Shown here: positions 1 to 8,441 of the stretch, in pieces
Layout of the letters: the number at the start of each line of letters is the position of its first letter
Position numbering within the stretch: position 1 is the stretch's first letter
Source of the DNA: Nocardioides sp.
GTDB lineage: Bacteria; Actinomycetota; Actinomycetes; Propionibacteriales; Nocardioidaceae
Reading direction: 5' to 3'
NCBI RefSeq assembly: GCF_030149505.1
Contig: NZ_JASBRN010000046.1
Coordinates: forward strand, 1-57,235
DNA: 57,235 nt
Translations under genes and position numbers: made by a program
The notes under the pieces: model-generated
Databases searched by the model: none
Told to the model about the DNA's origin: nothing
Seen by the model: only the letters and a program-made list of their open reading frames with translations

Positions 1-2
1 AC

Positions 3-59
3 CTCGCAGCAGCAGCCGTCAACCTCCAGCGACTTCACAACAACGCACTGACCACCTGA
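3..59 (+). CDS. Possible C-terminal end of a transposase (5' part outside window)
   Basis: An open frame enters from the left edge and ends at a TGA after 18 codons, reading LAAAAVNLQRLHNNALTT. The A-A-A-V-N-L-x-R-L pattern resembles the last helix of DDE transposases of the IS1182/IS5 type, which often end with an alanine-rich segment followed by V-N-L-x-R-L. The 60-240 stretch that follows holds no convincing gene and could contain the end of the element. This rests on a very short segment, so the call is tentative; another frame is also open here up to about position 133. Confidence 0.3.
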   Translation, partial: LAAAAVNLQRLHNNALTT

Positions 60-247
60 GCACCGCTCCGGGCACCCCCGTGCCCGCCACGTCCCAACAC
101 CCATCAGGCAAAGCCCAACAGCCACCTGCTTGAACCGGAACTCCACACAGAGCGCTGTCACCACCCGGCGCGCGCCCCGCGGGGGTCGCGAGGAGGCGCG
201 CGGGTGCGCCCCACACGCCTGGCCCCCGTCGTACGCCGGGAGCGGGC

Positions 248-1369
248 TCAGCCCTCGGCGCCGGCCTTGTCGGCGCTGCGGCGCCAGCGGATACCGGCCT
301 CGAGGAAGCCCTCGATCTCGCCGTCGAAGATCGGCTGCGGGTTGCCGGACTCGTAGCCGGTGCGCAGGTCCTTGACGATCTGGTAAGGGTTCAGCACGTA
401 GTTGCGCATCTGGTCGCCCCAGCTGGCGGCGACGTCGCCCTTGAGGTCCTTCTTGAGCGCGGCCTCCTCGGCCTTCTTCTTCGCCAGCAGCTTGGCCTTG
501 AGGACGATCATCGCGGCGGCCTTGTTCTGCAGCTGCGACTTCTCGTTCTGGCAGGACACGACGATGCCGGTGGGGATGTGCGTGAGGCGCACTGCGGAGT
601 CGGTGGTGTTGACCGACTGGCCGCCCGGGCCGCCAGAACGGAAGACGTCGGTGCGGACCTCGTTCTCGTCGATCTCGATCTCGTCGGTCTGCTCCAGCTG
701 GGGCACGACCTCGACGGCGGCGAAGGAGGTCTGGCGGCGGCCCTGGTTGTCGAAGGGGCTGATCCGCACGAGGCGGTGGGTGCCGACCTCGACCGAGAGC
801 GTGCCGTAGGCGTAGGGGGCGTGGATCGCGAACTCGGCCGACTTGATGCCGGCCTCCTCGGCGTAGGAGACGTCGTAGACCTCGACGGGGTACTTGTTGC
901 GCTCGGCCCAGCGGGTGTACATCCGCATGAGCATCTCGGCGAAGTCGGCGGCGTCGACGCCACCGGCGCCGGAGCGGATGGTCACGATCGCCTCGCGGGC
1001 GTCGTACTCGCCGTTGAGCAGGGTGCGGACCTCCAGGCTCTCGACCGCGGTCCTGATCTTGCCCAGCTCGCGCTCGGCCTCGGCCAGCGAGTCGGCGTCG
1101 CCCTCCTCGGTGCCGAGCTCGACGAGGATGCCGAGGTCCTCGATCCGACCGGAGAGCGCCTCGAAGCGCTCGACCTGGCCCTGGAGGTCGGAGAGCCGGC
1201 CGGTCACGCGAGTGGCGTTGGCCTGGTCGTCCCAGAGGTCGGGCGCGGCGACCTGCTCGCCGAGGTCGGTGATCTCGGCCTTCATCGCGTCCAGGTCGAG
1301 CACCTGCTCGATGGTGCGCATGGTCGCCTGGAGCTGCTTGATCTCGACGTCGTAATCGGGGCCTGCCAC
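248..1369 (-). CDS. prfB: Peptide chain release factor 2
   Basis: Release factor 2 recognises UGA and UAA in the ribosomal A site and triggers peptidyl-tRNA hydrolysis in the cytoplasm. The 373-residue protein has the usual family length. The SPF anticodon-like tripeptide (residues 204-206, in [10 protein letters not shown]) marks RF2 rather than RF1, and the catalytic GGQ is at 249-251 in [10 protein letters not shown]. The GTG start giving [13 protein letters not shown] was chosen because the open frame upstream of it has no family-like sequence. The reading frame is continuous: there is no internal UGA and no autoregulatory +1 frameshift site of the kind found in many other bacteria. In actinobacteria prfB is commonly followed by ftsE-ftsX-smpB; here the downstream side shows only the possible transposase tail before the window ends. 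Confidence 0.97.
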   Translation of the reverse strand: MAGPDYDVEIKQLQATMRTIEQVLDLDAMKAEITDLGEQVAAPDLWDDQANATRVTGRLSDLQGQVERFEALSGRIEDLGILVELGTEEGDADSLAEAERELGKIRTAVESLEVRTLLNGEYDAREAIVTIRSGAGGVDAADFAEMLMRMYTRWAERNKYPVEVYDVSYAEEAGIKSAEFAIHAPYAYGTLSVEVGTHRLVRISPFDNQGRRQTSFAAVEVVPQLEQTDEIEIDENEVRTDVFRSGGPGGQSVNTTDSAVRLTHIPTGIVVSCQNEKSQLQNKAAAMIVLKAKLLAKKKAEEAALKKDLKGDVAASWGDQMRNYVLNPYQIVKDLRTGYESGNPQPIFDGEIEGFLEAGIRWRRSADKAGAEG

Positions 1370-1403
1370 AAGCAGGCAGCCTACGACCCCGCGCCGCGGA
1401 GCC

Positions 1404-1865
1404 CTACTTGCGGCCGAACACCTGCGCGACGTACCAGACGCCCTCGTCGCTCTTGCGCGCCCCAACCCCGAGCTGGCGGTACCCGGGCGTGAGGATGTTG
1501 GCACGGTGGCCGGGTGAGTCCATCCAGGCCTTGATCAGGGTGCCGGCCTTGGTGAACCCGTAGGCGACGTTCTCCCCGACCATGGTGAGGCCGCACTTGT
1601 CCGTGATGGGGCCGAGGTCCTGGTGGAACATCTCGCCCTCGGTCGCCATCTTCTTGGCCTGGCGGTTGGCGAACCGGTCGATGCAGCCCTTCTTGCGCAG
1701 CTTCCCTAGGTCGTGGTCGACGCGGACCGTGTTCGTCGCCGCATGGACCGCTGACTCGAAGTCCGCGGCGGTGCGTGCAGCTGCGCCCGGCGCAGGAGCG
1801 AGCAGTGCCGTGAAGGCGAGAAGCAGGGACACCGAGACGAGACGCACGTCACCACGGTAGGTCAC
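1404..1865 (-). CDS. Secreted CAP (SCP/PR1-like) domain protein
   Basis: A 153-residue exported protein: a hydrophobic signal segment (about residues 7-25, [17 protein letters not shown]) with an alanine-rich cleavage zone (PGAAA), then one CAP domain. The family signatures GENVAYG and SPGHRANIL are visible, followed by the terminal VAQVFGRK strand. Bacterial CAP proteins are extracellular or cell-wall associated; their biochemical role is usually unknown. Two GTG starts fit: 1865 ([10 protein letters not shown]) and 1847 (MRLVSVSL). The first is preferred because its GTGA overlaps the stop codon of the open frame just upstream, a coupling arrangement common in this genome. It is transcribed toward prfB, from which it is separated by about 34 bases. 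Confidence 0.88.
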   Translation of the reverse strand: MTYRGDVRLVSVSLLLAFTALLAPAPGAAARTAADFESAVHAATNTVRVDHDLGKLRKKGCIDRFANRQAKKMATEGEMFHQDLGPITDKCGLTMVGENVAYGFTKAGTLIKAWMDSPGHRANILTPGYRQLGVGARKSDEGVWYVAQVFGRK

Positions 1866-2095
1866 CGTCCGCGATCGCGCAGGTCCTCCGGCTCCCTGCG
1901 GCCAGGGACAGCACCCGGACTTCGTGGGTCGCCTTCCTGGACCCCGATGGAGCCTTGGCCGGCGTCCTGGCCCCCGCCGGTGGCCGGTCCGTCGTCGGTG
2001 ACCTGGCCGGGGGTGATTCCCTTGCCGGCAGCGCCGCTCTGCTCCTGCCGGGCTTCGCGGACGTCTCGTGCGGACCCGCGGCCTTGAAGAACCTC
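1862..2095 (-). pseudogene. Open frame without a recognisable start, hydrophilic Gly/Gln-rich
   Basis: Between the antiporter stop and the CAP gene there is a 77-codon open frame reading from about VLQGRGSARDVREARQEQSG to [10 protein letters not shown] and stop. It is hydrophilic, rich in Gly, Gln, Asp and Arg, without a hydrophobic segment, and looks like a small soluble protein or a C-terminal tail. An AGGGGAGG stretch precedes it in the position of a ribosome binding site, but no ATG, GTG, TTG or CTG lies in frame after it; upstream the frame is closed by TGA inside the antiporter gene. Its stop overlaps the GTG of the CAP gene in a GTGA arrangement. It may be a small gene that lost its start, or a frameshifted tail of the antiporter. 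I do not recognise a family. Confidence 0.35.
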
Positions 2096-2097
2096 CC

Positions 2098-3432
2098 CTA
2101 CTCCGCACCCTGGCCGTTGTCACCGGGGTCGGCACCTGTCGGCCCGGCTCGAAGGCACTCCAGCCGCGCCATCACCGGTCCGGCAAGCGCGCCGTGCACG
2201 ACGACGGAGAGCACGATGGTGAACCCGACCGTCGACCAGAGCCAGTCGTCCTGGAACGCCTCGACCTCGCCGCCGGCGTAGGCCAGGTAGTAGACCGACC
2301 CGACGCCGCGGACCCCGAAGAACGCCGTGGCGATCCGCTCCCCCGGCAGCAACCGGCCGGGTTCCTCCCCGGCCGGTCGCACGCTGAGCGCCAGCCACGC
2401 CGCCGTCGGACGCAGCACCGCGATCAGGGCCACCCCTACCAGGACGCCGCGCCAGTCCAGGGCCTCGAGCAGTCCGCGCGTGAGCGCGATGCCGAGCACC
2501 AGCAGCACGAAGAGGGTCAGCAGCCGCTCCAGCCGCTCCACGACCTCGTGCATGTCGCGGTGGTAGGAGTGCCGCCGCTCCGCGGCCCGGATCGTCATGG
2601 CGCAGACGAAGACGGAAAGGAACCCGTAGCCCTGGGCGACCTCCCCGACGCCGTACGCCGTCACCAGGGCCGCCACCGCCAGCAGGGGTTCCCCGCGGTC
2701 GGCCACGCGCAGCGCGGGGTTGTCGGAGCGGAACGCGACGCGGGCCAGCAGCGCGCCGACCGCGATGCCCGCGGCGACACCGATGACGACCTTGGCGAGC
2801 AGCTCCCAGGCGACCCAGCGGGCACCCCAGTCCACGGCGCTGCCGCCGGCGAGCAGGATCGCGGCGTACACGAACGGGAACGCCAGGCCGTCGTTGAGGC
2901 CGGCCTCGGAGGTCAGGGCGAACCGCACCTCGTCGCTCTCGGTCTCGGCCTCGGTGTCCTCCTCGTCCTCGGTGACGCTGGGGCCGCCGACCTGGACGTC
3001 GGAGGCGAGCACGGGGTCGGTGGGAGCCAGCACGGCACCGAGCAGCAGCGCCACGGCCGGGGCTGCGCCGAGGGCCCAGCCGAGCAGTGCCACGGTGGTG
3101 ATCGAGAGCGGCATGGCGACCCCGAGCAGCCGCCACGTCGGTGACCAGGCTCGCCAGGAGCTCCGACGGCGCAGCGACAGCGGCCGGTCGATCGCCAGTC
3201 CCACGCCCATCAGGGCGACGATCACCGTCAGCTCGGTGACGTGCTCGATCGCGGCGCGGTTGTCCTGCGGGTCGAGGGGCAGCCCGTCGGGCAGCGGGGT
3301 CAGGCCGAGCAGCATCCCCAGCCCGATGAGCAGCATCGGCGAGGTGACGGGCGCGCGGTGCAGCACCGCCGGCAGCACGACGGCGAGGATGAGGCTCAGG
3401 CCTGCGACGAGGTAAACGAGGTCTGCTGCCAT
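2098..3432 (-). CDS. CPA-type cation:proton antiporter
   Basis: A 444-residue inner-membrane protein of the monovalent cation:proton antiporter family (NhaP-like), exchanging Na+ or K+ for H+. Roughly a dozen hydrophobic segments run through the whole length. The family core is visible as APTDPVLASDV and SEAGLNDGLAFPF, the latter carrying the Asn-Asp pair expected in the ion-binding site. An acidic cytoplasmic-type loop (EDEEDTEAETESDE) separates the two. The start at MAADLVYLVAG places the first hydrophobic segment at the N-terminus; the longer upstream frame is low-complexity Arg/Pro sequence. Cation preference cannot be told from sequence. The gene lies between the startless frame downstream and a decayed DUF4394 fragment upstream. 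Confidence 0.93.
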   Translation of the reverse strand: MAADLVYLVAGLSLILAVVLPAVLHRAPVTSPMLLIGLGMLLGLTPLPDGLPLDPQDNRAAIEHVTELTVIVALMGVGLAIDRPLSLRRRSSWRAWSPTWRLLGVAMPLSITTVALLGWALGAAPAVALLLGAVLAPTDPVLASDVQVGGPSVTEDEEDTEAETESDEVRFALTSEAGLNDGLAFPFVYAAILLAGGSAVDWGARWVAWELLAKVVIGVAAGIAVGALLARVAFRSDNPALRVADRGEPLLAVAALVTAYGVGEVAQGYGFLSVFVCAMTIRAAERRHSYHRDMHEVVERLERLLTLFVLLVLGIALTRGLLEALDWRGVLVGVALIAVLRPTAAWLALSVRPAGEEPGRLLPGERIATAFFGVRGVGSVYYLAYAGGEVEAFQDDWLWSTVGFTIVLSVVVHGALAGPVMARLECLRAGPTGADPGDNGQGAE

Positions 3433-3532
3433 GACCGGGCCAGGCTCTCCCATCCGGCTCGTCGGCCGCTTCACCCCGCCGCCCGAGCCGGTGCCGGCTC
3501 CAGGGGGTCGGGCTGGAGGGTCGCTGCGTGGG

Positions 3533-3733
3533 CGAGGCCCCGTCGACCTCGCTGTTGAGGGGCGCGTCCTCGGTCGTCGTACCGGTGGCGAAGGCGTAGC
3601 GCAGGTTCTGGCCGCGGTCGCCGACGATCCGCAGCGCGTCGGCTGCGGCGTCGACGTCCACACCGAAGCTGTTGCCCTCGAGCAGGGTCGTGGGCCGCCC
3701 CGCGAGGGAGACCGAGCGGTCGCTGGTGTCGAA
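3533..3733 (-). pseudogene. Decayed fragment of a DUF4394 domain protein
   Basis: A 67-codon open stretch begins directly after a TAG and contains GNSFGVDVDAAADALRIV followed by DRGQNLR and TGTTTEDAPL. This matches the DUF4394 repeat core as I remember it (G-x-x-F-G-V-D-F-N-P-A-A-D-A-L-R-V-I-S-D-T-G-Q-N-L-R). Family proteins are secreted beta-propeller-like proteins of several hundred residues, so both ends are missing here: no signal peptide upstream and no continuation in any frame before the antiporter start. It fills most of the 364-base gap between the divergent antiporter and oxidoreductase genes; nothing else is seen in that gap. The best reading is a gene remnant, not an expressed gene. 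Confidence 0.65.
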
Positions 3734-3796
3734 CTATGTGGTTCGACAGAGCCCTGGCCGCGGAACACCGACCAGCCCCGCCTGGTTGTGGCGGGC

Positions 3797-4891
3797 ATGG
3801 CCACGACTCCCCCGACGCCCGTCGACCCGCCCTTCGACCCCGCCGTGCTGGGCACGCCCGAGCACCCGACGTTCGGCCTGGACACCTTCGGCGACACCGG
3901 CATGACCGCCGACGGCGGCTGGCGCTCGCAGGCCGAGGCGTTGCGCGAGGTCGTCGCCGAGGGCGTGCTGGCCGACCAGGTCGGGGTGGACTACCTCGGT
4001 CTCGGGGAGCACCACCGCGAGGACTACGCCGTCAGTGCGCCCGACGTGGTGCTCGCCGCGATCGCCGGGCAGACCGAGCGGATCCGGCTCGGCACCGGCG
4101 TGACCGTGCTCTCCTCCGACGACCCGATCCGGGTCTTCCAGCGCTTCTCCACCCTCGCGGCACTCAGCCACGGCCGCGCCGAGGCGCAGCTGGGCCGCGG
4201 CTCGTTCACCGAGTCCTTCCCGCTCTTCGGCCACGAGCTGTCGGACTACGAGGTGCTGTTCCACGAGAAGCTCGACCTCTTCGCCCACCTGCAGCAGGAG
4301 CAGCCGCTGACCTGGCGCGGCAGCATCCGCCCGCCCCTGGAGCAGCAGGAGGTCTTCCCCCGCACAGAGGCTGGGCTGCCGGCGTGGATCGCGGTGGGCG
4401 GCACGCCCCAGTCGGTGATCCGCGCGGCGGCGTACGGCTTCCCGCTGGTGCTGGCCGTCATCGGCGGCTCCCCCGCGGGCTTCGTGCAGTTCGCCGACCT
4501 CTACCGGCGCGCGCTGGAGGAGTACGGCCGGCCGCTGCTGCCCATCGGGATGCACTCCCCCGGCCACGTCGCCGCGACCGACGAGCTGGCGCGCGAGCAG
4601 ATGTTCCCGCACCAGGCCGAGGCGTTCGGGAGGATCGGTCGCGAGCGCGGCTGGGGCCCCTACTCCCGCACGACCTTCGACCAGGGCGCCTCGCCCGAGG
4701 GCTCGATCTTCGTCGGCTCTCCCGAGACCGTGGCGCAGAAGATCGCCTGGGCGGTGCGCTCGCTGGGCCTCTCGCGCTTCCAGCTGAAGTACGCCGTCGG
4801 CTCGCTGCCCCACGAGCAGCGGATGGAGTCGATCCGGCTCTACGGCACCGAGGTCATCCCGCGCGTGCGGGAGCTGCTGGCCGCGGGCTGA
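3797..4891 (+). CDS. Luciferase-like (LLM class) flavin-dependent oxidoreductase
   Basis: A 364-residue cytoplasmic TIM-barrel enzyme of the bacterial luciferase-like monooxygenase family, expected to use reduced flavin to oxidise an unknown substrate. Segments typical of the LLM subgroup related to Atu2307 are present: FGLDTFGD near the N-terminus, GLGEHHREDY (about residues 75-84), RIRLGTGVTVLSSDDP, and GSFTESFPLFG in the phosphate-binding region, then AWIAVGGTPQS. The ATG beginning MATTPPTPV is the first start that gives family-like sequence. It stands alone on its strand, with no partner flavin reductase next to it, so substrate and pathway cannot be inferred. A small membrane protein gene follows about 108 bases downstream. 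Confidence 0.92.
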   Translation: MATTPPTPVDPPFDPAVLGTPEHPTFGLDTFGDTGMTADGGWRSQAEALREVVAEGVLADQVGVDYLGLGEHHREDYAVSAPDVVLAAIAGQTERIRLGTGVTVLSSDDPIRVFQRFSTLAALSHGRAEAQLGRGSFTESFPLFGHELSDYEVLFHEKLDLFAHLQQEQPLTWRGSIRPPLEQQEVFPRTEAGLPAWIAVGGTPQSVIRAAAYGFPLVLAVIGGSPAGFVQFADLYRRALEEYGRPLLPIGMHSPGHVAATDELAREQMFPHQAEAFGRIGRERGWGPYSRTTFDQGASPEGSIFVGSPETVAQKIAWAVRSLGLSRFQLKYAVGSLPHEQRMESIRLYGTEVIPRVRELLAAG

Positions 4892-4999
4892 GGCCCTGGC
4901 CCCTCCCACTCACCTCGGCCACCCGGCAGGCATGAACCGGGCAGTAGTGGGCAGCATGGCCCCCGGACGACACGGCCCCGTGTTCCAGCAGGAGGGATC

Positions 5000-5167
5000 A
5001 TGACGACGACGGCGCGCGTGCTGGTCGTGGCCCTAGGGGCGGTCCTCGTGGCGTGGACGCTGCTCGACCTGAGGCGCGCGACCTCGACGAGCGCACGGGT
5101 GCGTGCGGTCCTGCCCCCGGTCGTCGGCGTCCTGGGCGGCCTCCTCGCGGCGATGACGCTCGACTAG
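5000..5167 (+). CDS. Small two-helix membrane protein
   Basis: A 55-codon frame starting MTTTARVLVVALGAVLVAWT and ending GVLGGLLAAMTLD. Its support is an almost ideal ribosome binding site (AGGAGGG five bases before the ATG) and a coherent layout: one hydrophobic helix (about 6-23), a short Arg/Asp loop (DLRRATSTSARVRAV), and a second hydrophobic helix (about 38-53). No family is recognised. It lies between the LLM oxidoreductase and the convergent secreted-protein gene, and could be co-transcribed with the former. Its small size leaves the call open. Confidence 0.6.
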   Translation: MTTTARVLVVALGAVLVAWTLLDLRRATSTSARVRAVLPPVVGVLGGLLAAMTLD

Positions 5168-5210
5168 CGCCGGACCGGGCACGGCCGGGCGATCCGGTAA
5201 CGCGTCACGC

Positions 5211-6062
5211 TCACCCCTCGAGCTCGCCAGCCTGCTCCTCGGAGATCACCTCGACGAAGAAGTTGTATCCCCATTCCGAGCCCGGCACCGGGTCTCCTGC
5301 TAGCACGCCCTGCCGGGGGATGTCACGGGGCTGGGGCCGGGAACCGACCACGAGCACGTTCCACTTCTGACCTACCTGGTCCTCGGTCGGCGTCAGGGTG
5401 AGCGCGGGCTCTGCCGCCCCCTCGGTCCAGGGCAACGGGTAGTCCTCGTCCTCGTAGTAGCCCCCGAAGGTCCCGTCGGCGGCGATCCAGCGGTCGATGC
5501 CCTTCGCGAACTGCACGCCAGCGCCCCACGCCCCCTCGAAGGTCACCGTGTGGGTGCGCCCGGCCACGAGGTAGCTGGTCCCTGCGGCGTCGACGCTGTC
5601 GATGACGGCTCGGTCGGGGTGCTGCACTGGGATCGGGATGGTGTACCTCCGAGGCTCCGTGGAGCGAACCAGCTTCTTCCGCTTGAACTCGTGGACCACG
5701 AAGCGGTAGGTCCGTCCCTCCACCCACCCGAAGGTGCTGCGTGGCAGGATCGCGACGACGCCGTCGACCGGGGCCGTCTGCCTCTCACCGCCGCCGGTGA
5801 CGACGGTCTTGTAGGTGTGGCCAGGACGGGTGCCCTCGACGAAGAAGAACACCACCGACCAGCCCCACAGGTACCCGGCACCTCCGCACTCGCAGGAGAC
5901 ACCCGGTGCGCTGATGCTGAGCGCCTTGCCCCGCTCGAGCGCTGACCGGCTGGGCTCCTCGGCGACCGACGGGACGGTCGCCGACGCCGCGGGGACAGTG
6001 AGGCCGGTGGCCAGCAGGCTGGCGGCGAGGCCGAGCAGCAGGATGCGGAGCGTGGGACGCAT
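5211..6062 (-). CDS. Secreted protein of unknown function
   Basis: A 283-residue protein with a classical signal peptide: MRPTLRILLLGLAASLLATG followed by PAASA, so cleavage near residue 30 is likely. A good ribosome binding site (AGGAG) precedes the ATG. The mature part is rich in beta-strand-like alternation and aromatic residues (GYLWGWSVVFFFVEG, GTFGGYYEDEDY, SEWGYNFFVEVIS) and has a Cys-x-Cys pair early (SCECGG). This suggests an extracellular beta-sandwich protein, possibly made of repeated Ig-like units, but I do not recognise a named domain. It is divergent from the tad operon, with a 190-base gap that holds an inverted repeat (GCCGCCAG / CTGGCGGC) and a DnaA-box-like site. Confidence 0.82.
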   Translation of the reverse strand: MRPTLRILLLGLAASLLATGLTVPAASATVPSVAEEPSRSALERGKALSISAPGVSCECGGAGYLWGWSVVFFFVEGTRPGHTYKTVVTGGGERQTAPVDGVVAILPRSTFGWVEGRTYRFVVHEFKRKKLVRSTEPRRYTIPIPVQHPDRAVIDSVDAAGTSYLVAGRTHTVTFEGAWGAGVQFAKGIDRWIAADGTFGGYYEDEDYPLPWTEGAAEPALTLTPTEDQVGQKWNVLVVGSRPQPRDIPRQGVLAGDPVPGSEWGYNFFVEVISEEQAGELEG

Positions 6063-6161
6063 TGATTCTCCTGACGTGGGGGGCCGCCAGCGTCGCGGAA
6101 CCCAAGGCCTGGCGGCGCCCTTCCGGCGGATCCCGGACAACCCCGAACACGAACGAGCCGG

Positions 6162-6170
6162 TTATCCACA
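6162..6170 (+). promoter_or_regulatory. Single DnaA-box-like sequence
   Basis: TTATCCACA is a perfect match to the DnaA box consensus and sits in the divergent intergenic region before tadA. It is alone: no cluster of boxes or AT-rich unwinding stretch is present, so this is not an origin. It could be a regulatory DnaA site or chance. Confidence 0.3.
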
Positions 6171-6252
6171 GATTGAGCCCGGCCCGCCCTGGGTAGACCT
6201 GCGAGCACCTAGCCTCGACGGCACCTTCATCCATCTCGGGAACGGAGCGGCC

Positions 6253-7578
6253 ATGGCAGTGAGCCCTGCCTCGGCGTACGCCGGTCGGCGCAGCGATGCG
6301 CGCGACGACCGCCGCGGCGCCGCCCCCGCCAGCGGCACCCACTCGACCCACGACGCGCTGGTCGAGGGGCTCGACCAGGAGCTCCGGGCCCTGGTGCGCG
6401 CCGAGGGCGTGGACCCCCAGCGCGACGCCGACGTCGTGCGCCGGCTCGCCGAGGGTGTCGTGCGCCGCCACGACGACCGCAGCCTCACCGGCGCCGTCGC
6501 CCCGCTGGCCGACCCCGGCGCGATGGTCGGTGAGCTGCTCGCCCGGGTCAGCGGCTTCGGCCCGCTCCAGCCGCTCCTCGAGGACCCCACCGTCGAGGAG
6601 ATCTGGATCAACGACCCCTCCCGGGTCTTCGTCGCGCGCCGCGGCCGGCACGAGCTCACCAACCTCGTGCTCACCCGCGCCCAGGTCGACGAGCTCGTCG
6701 AGCGGATGCTCAAGTCGAGCGGCCGCCGCATCGACCTGTCCCGCCCCTTCGTCGACGCCATGCTCCCCGAGGGCCACCGGCTGCACGTGGTGCTCGAAGG
6801 CATCTCGCGCGGTTTCTCGGCGGTCAACATCCGGAAGTTCGTGCTGCGCGCAGCGCGGCTGTCCGACCTCGTCGAGCTGGGCAGCCTCACGCCCCAGGCC
6901 GCCGCCTTCCTGGAGGGTTCCGTGCGCGCCGGGCTCAACATCCTGGTCACCGGAGGAACCCAGGCCGGCAAGACCACCATGCTCAACTGCCTCGCTGCGG
7001 CCGTCCCGGGCGGCGAGCGCGTGGTCAGCGCCGAGGAGGTCTACGAGCTCCGCTTCCCGCACCCGGACCACGTGGCGCTCCAGACCCGGCAGTCAGGCCT
7101 CGAGGGCACCGGCGAGATCCGGTTGCGCGACCTGGTCAAGGAGAGCCTGCGCATGCGGCCCTCGCGCATCATCGTCGGCGAGGTGCGCGCCGAGGAGTGC
7201 CTCGACCTGGTCCTCGCGCTCAACGCCGGCCTCCCGGGCATGTGCACGCTGCACGCCAACTCCGCGCGCGAGGCGCTGGTGAAGATGTGTCTCCTGCCGC
7301 TGCTGGCCGGCGAGAACATCTCCGACCGATTCGTCGTGCCCACCGTCGCCAGCTCCGTCGACCTCGTCGTGCACCTCGGCCTCGACCCGCGCGGTCACCG
7401 GCAGGTCCAGGAGATCGTGGCCGTGCCCGGCCGGGTCGAGGGCGGTGTCATCGAGTCCGAGCCGGTCTTCGTGCGACGCGACGGCGAGCTGCGCCGCGCC
7501 CACGGCAGCCCGCCTCGACCGGAGCGCTTCGAGCGGGTCGGCCTCGACCTCCGGCTGCTCCTCGGGGAGGCCGGCTGA
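6253..7578 (+). CDS. tadA: Tad pilus assembly ATPase TadA (CpaF family)
   Basis: A 441-residue hexameric secretion ATPase that powers assembly of Flp-type pili at the cytoplasmic membrane. After a variable N-terminal region, the typical N-terminal domain (GFGPLQPLLEDPTVEEIWIN) starts near residue 101. Walker A is GGTQAGKT (234-241), the Asp box follows (VVSAEEVYELRF, with E in place of the usual D), and Walker B is RIIVGEVRAEE (305-315) with the catalytic Glu 310; the His box is CTLHANSAREAL. It heads an operon with tadB, starting one base before the tadA stop is complete (TGATG). No TadZ or TadV gene lies beside it; a TadZ-like gene is at the far right of the window. Confidence 0.95.
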   Translation: MAVSPASAYAGRRSDARDDRRGAAPASGTHSTHDALVEGLDQELRALVRAEGVDPQRDADVVRRLAEGVVRRHDDRSLTGAVAPLADPGAMVGELLARVSGFGPLQPLLEDPTVEEIWINDPSRVFVARRGRHELTNLVLTRAQVDELVERMLKSSGRRIDLSRPFVDAMLPEGHRLHVVLEGISRGFSAVNIRKFVLRAARLSDLVELGSLTPQAAAFLEGSVRAGLNILVTGGTQAGKTTMLNCLAAAVPGGERVVSAEEVYELRFPHPDHVALQTRQSGLEGTGEIRLRDLVKESLRMRPSRIIVGEVRAEECLDLVLALNAGLPGMCTLHANSAREALVKMCLLPLLAGENISDRFVVPTVASSVDLVVHLGLDPRGHRQVQEIVAVPGRVEGGVIESEPVFVRRDGELRRAHGSPPRPERFERVGLDLRLLLGEAG

Positions 7579-8441
7579 TGGGTGCGCTGGTCGGGCTCGG
7601 CGTGGGGGTCGGGCTGCTGCTGGTCTGGTCGGCCTTCGCCGTACCCCGGGCGACGCGCTCCGGCGACGCCGAGGCCCCGCGGTCGGGACGCTGGCAGCGC
7701 ACGCTGGCCGCCGCCGGGCTCGGCGGCGTGACGCCCGGCGCCCTGGCCGCCCTCTGCGCGATCAGCGGCACCTCGGCGGCGCTCGTCGTCCAGGTCGCCT
7801 CCCGCACCCCCACGGTCGCGATCGCCTTCGGGCTGATCGCCGCCTACCTCCCGGTCGCGGTCGTGCGCGGTCGCGCCGTACGCCGCCAGCGCGAGCTCGC
7901 CGAGGTCTGGCCCGACGCCGTGGACAACCTCGCCTCGGCCGTCCGCGCGGGCATGTCGCTGCCGGACGCGCTCGCCGCGCTCGGCGAGCGCGGCCCGGTC
8001 CCGCTGCGGGACGCCTTCACCGCCTTCGGGCTGGACTACCAGGTGAGCGGGCGCTTCGGCGACTGCCTCGACCGGCTCAAGGTCCGGCTGGCCGACCCGG
8101 TCGGCGACCGGGTGTGCGAGAGCCTCCGGGTGGCCCGCGACGTCGGTGGCGGTGACCTCGGCCGGCTGCTGCGCAACCTCTCGGGCTACCTCCGCGACGA
8201 CGCCCGCACCCGCTCGGAGCTGGAGTCGCGGCAGGCCTGGACCGTCAACGGGGCCCGGCTCGCCGTGGCCGCACCGTGGCTGGTCCTGCTGCTGATGTCC
8301 TTCCAGACGGAGGTGATCCGCCGCTACGCCTCGGGCGCCGGGGTCGTCGTCCTCGCCGTCGGTGCCGCGCTCTGCCTGGTCGCCTACCGGTTGATGATGC
8401 GCCTGGGCCGGCTCCCCGTCGAGCAGAGGATCCTCTCGTGA
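7578..8441 (+). CDS. tadB: Tad pilus inner-membrane protein TadB
   Basis: A 287-residue member of the type II secretion system F family. TadB and TadC together form the membrane platform on which TadA acts. The N-terminus is a hydrophobic segment (GLGVGVGLLLVWSAFAV), followed by further membrane segments, the cytoplasmic GspF domain with ELAEVWPDAVDNLASAVRAG and MSLPDALAALGERG, and two C-terminal membrane helices. The start overlaps the tadA stop by one base and the stop overlaps the tadC start by four, so the three are translationally coupled. Confidence 0.93.
   Translation: MGALVGLGVGVGLLLVWSAFAVPRATRSGDAEAPRSGRWQRTLAAAGLGGVTPGALAALCAISGTSAALVVQVASRTPTVAIAFGLIAAYLPVAVVRGRAVRRQRELAEVWPDAVDNLASAVRAGMSLPDALAALGERGPVPLRDAFTAFGLDYQVSGRFGDCLDRLKVRLADPVGDRVCESLRVARDVGGGDLGRLLRNLSGYLRDDARTRSELESRQAWTVNGARLAVAAPWLVLLLMSFQTEVIRRYASGAGVVVLAVGAALCLVAYRLMMRLGRLPVEQRILS

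Noticed and set aside
248..1369. Programmed frameshift in prfB
   Set aside because: The frame is continuous from the GTG start with no in-frame UGA and no upstream short frame.
6083..6170. Replication origin
   Set aside because: Only one DnaA box is present, with no AT-rich region and no dnaA or dnaN gene nearby.
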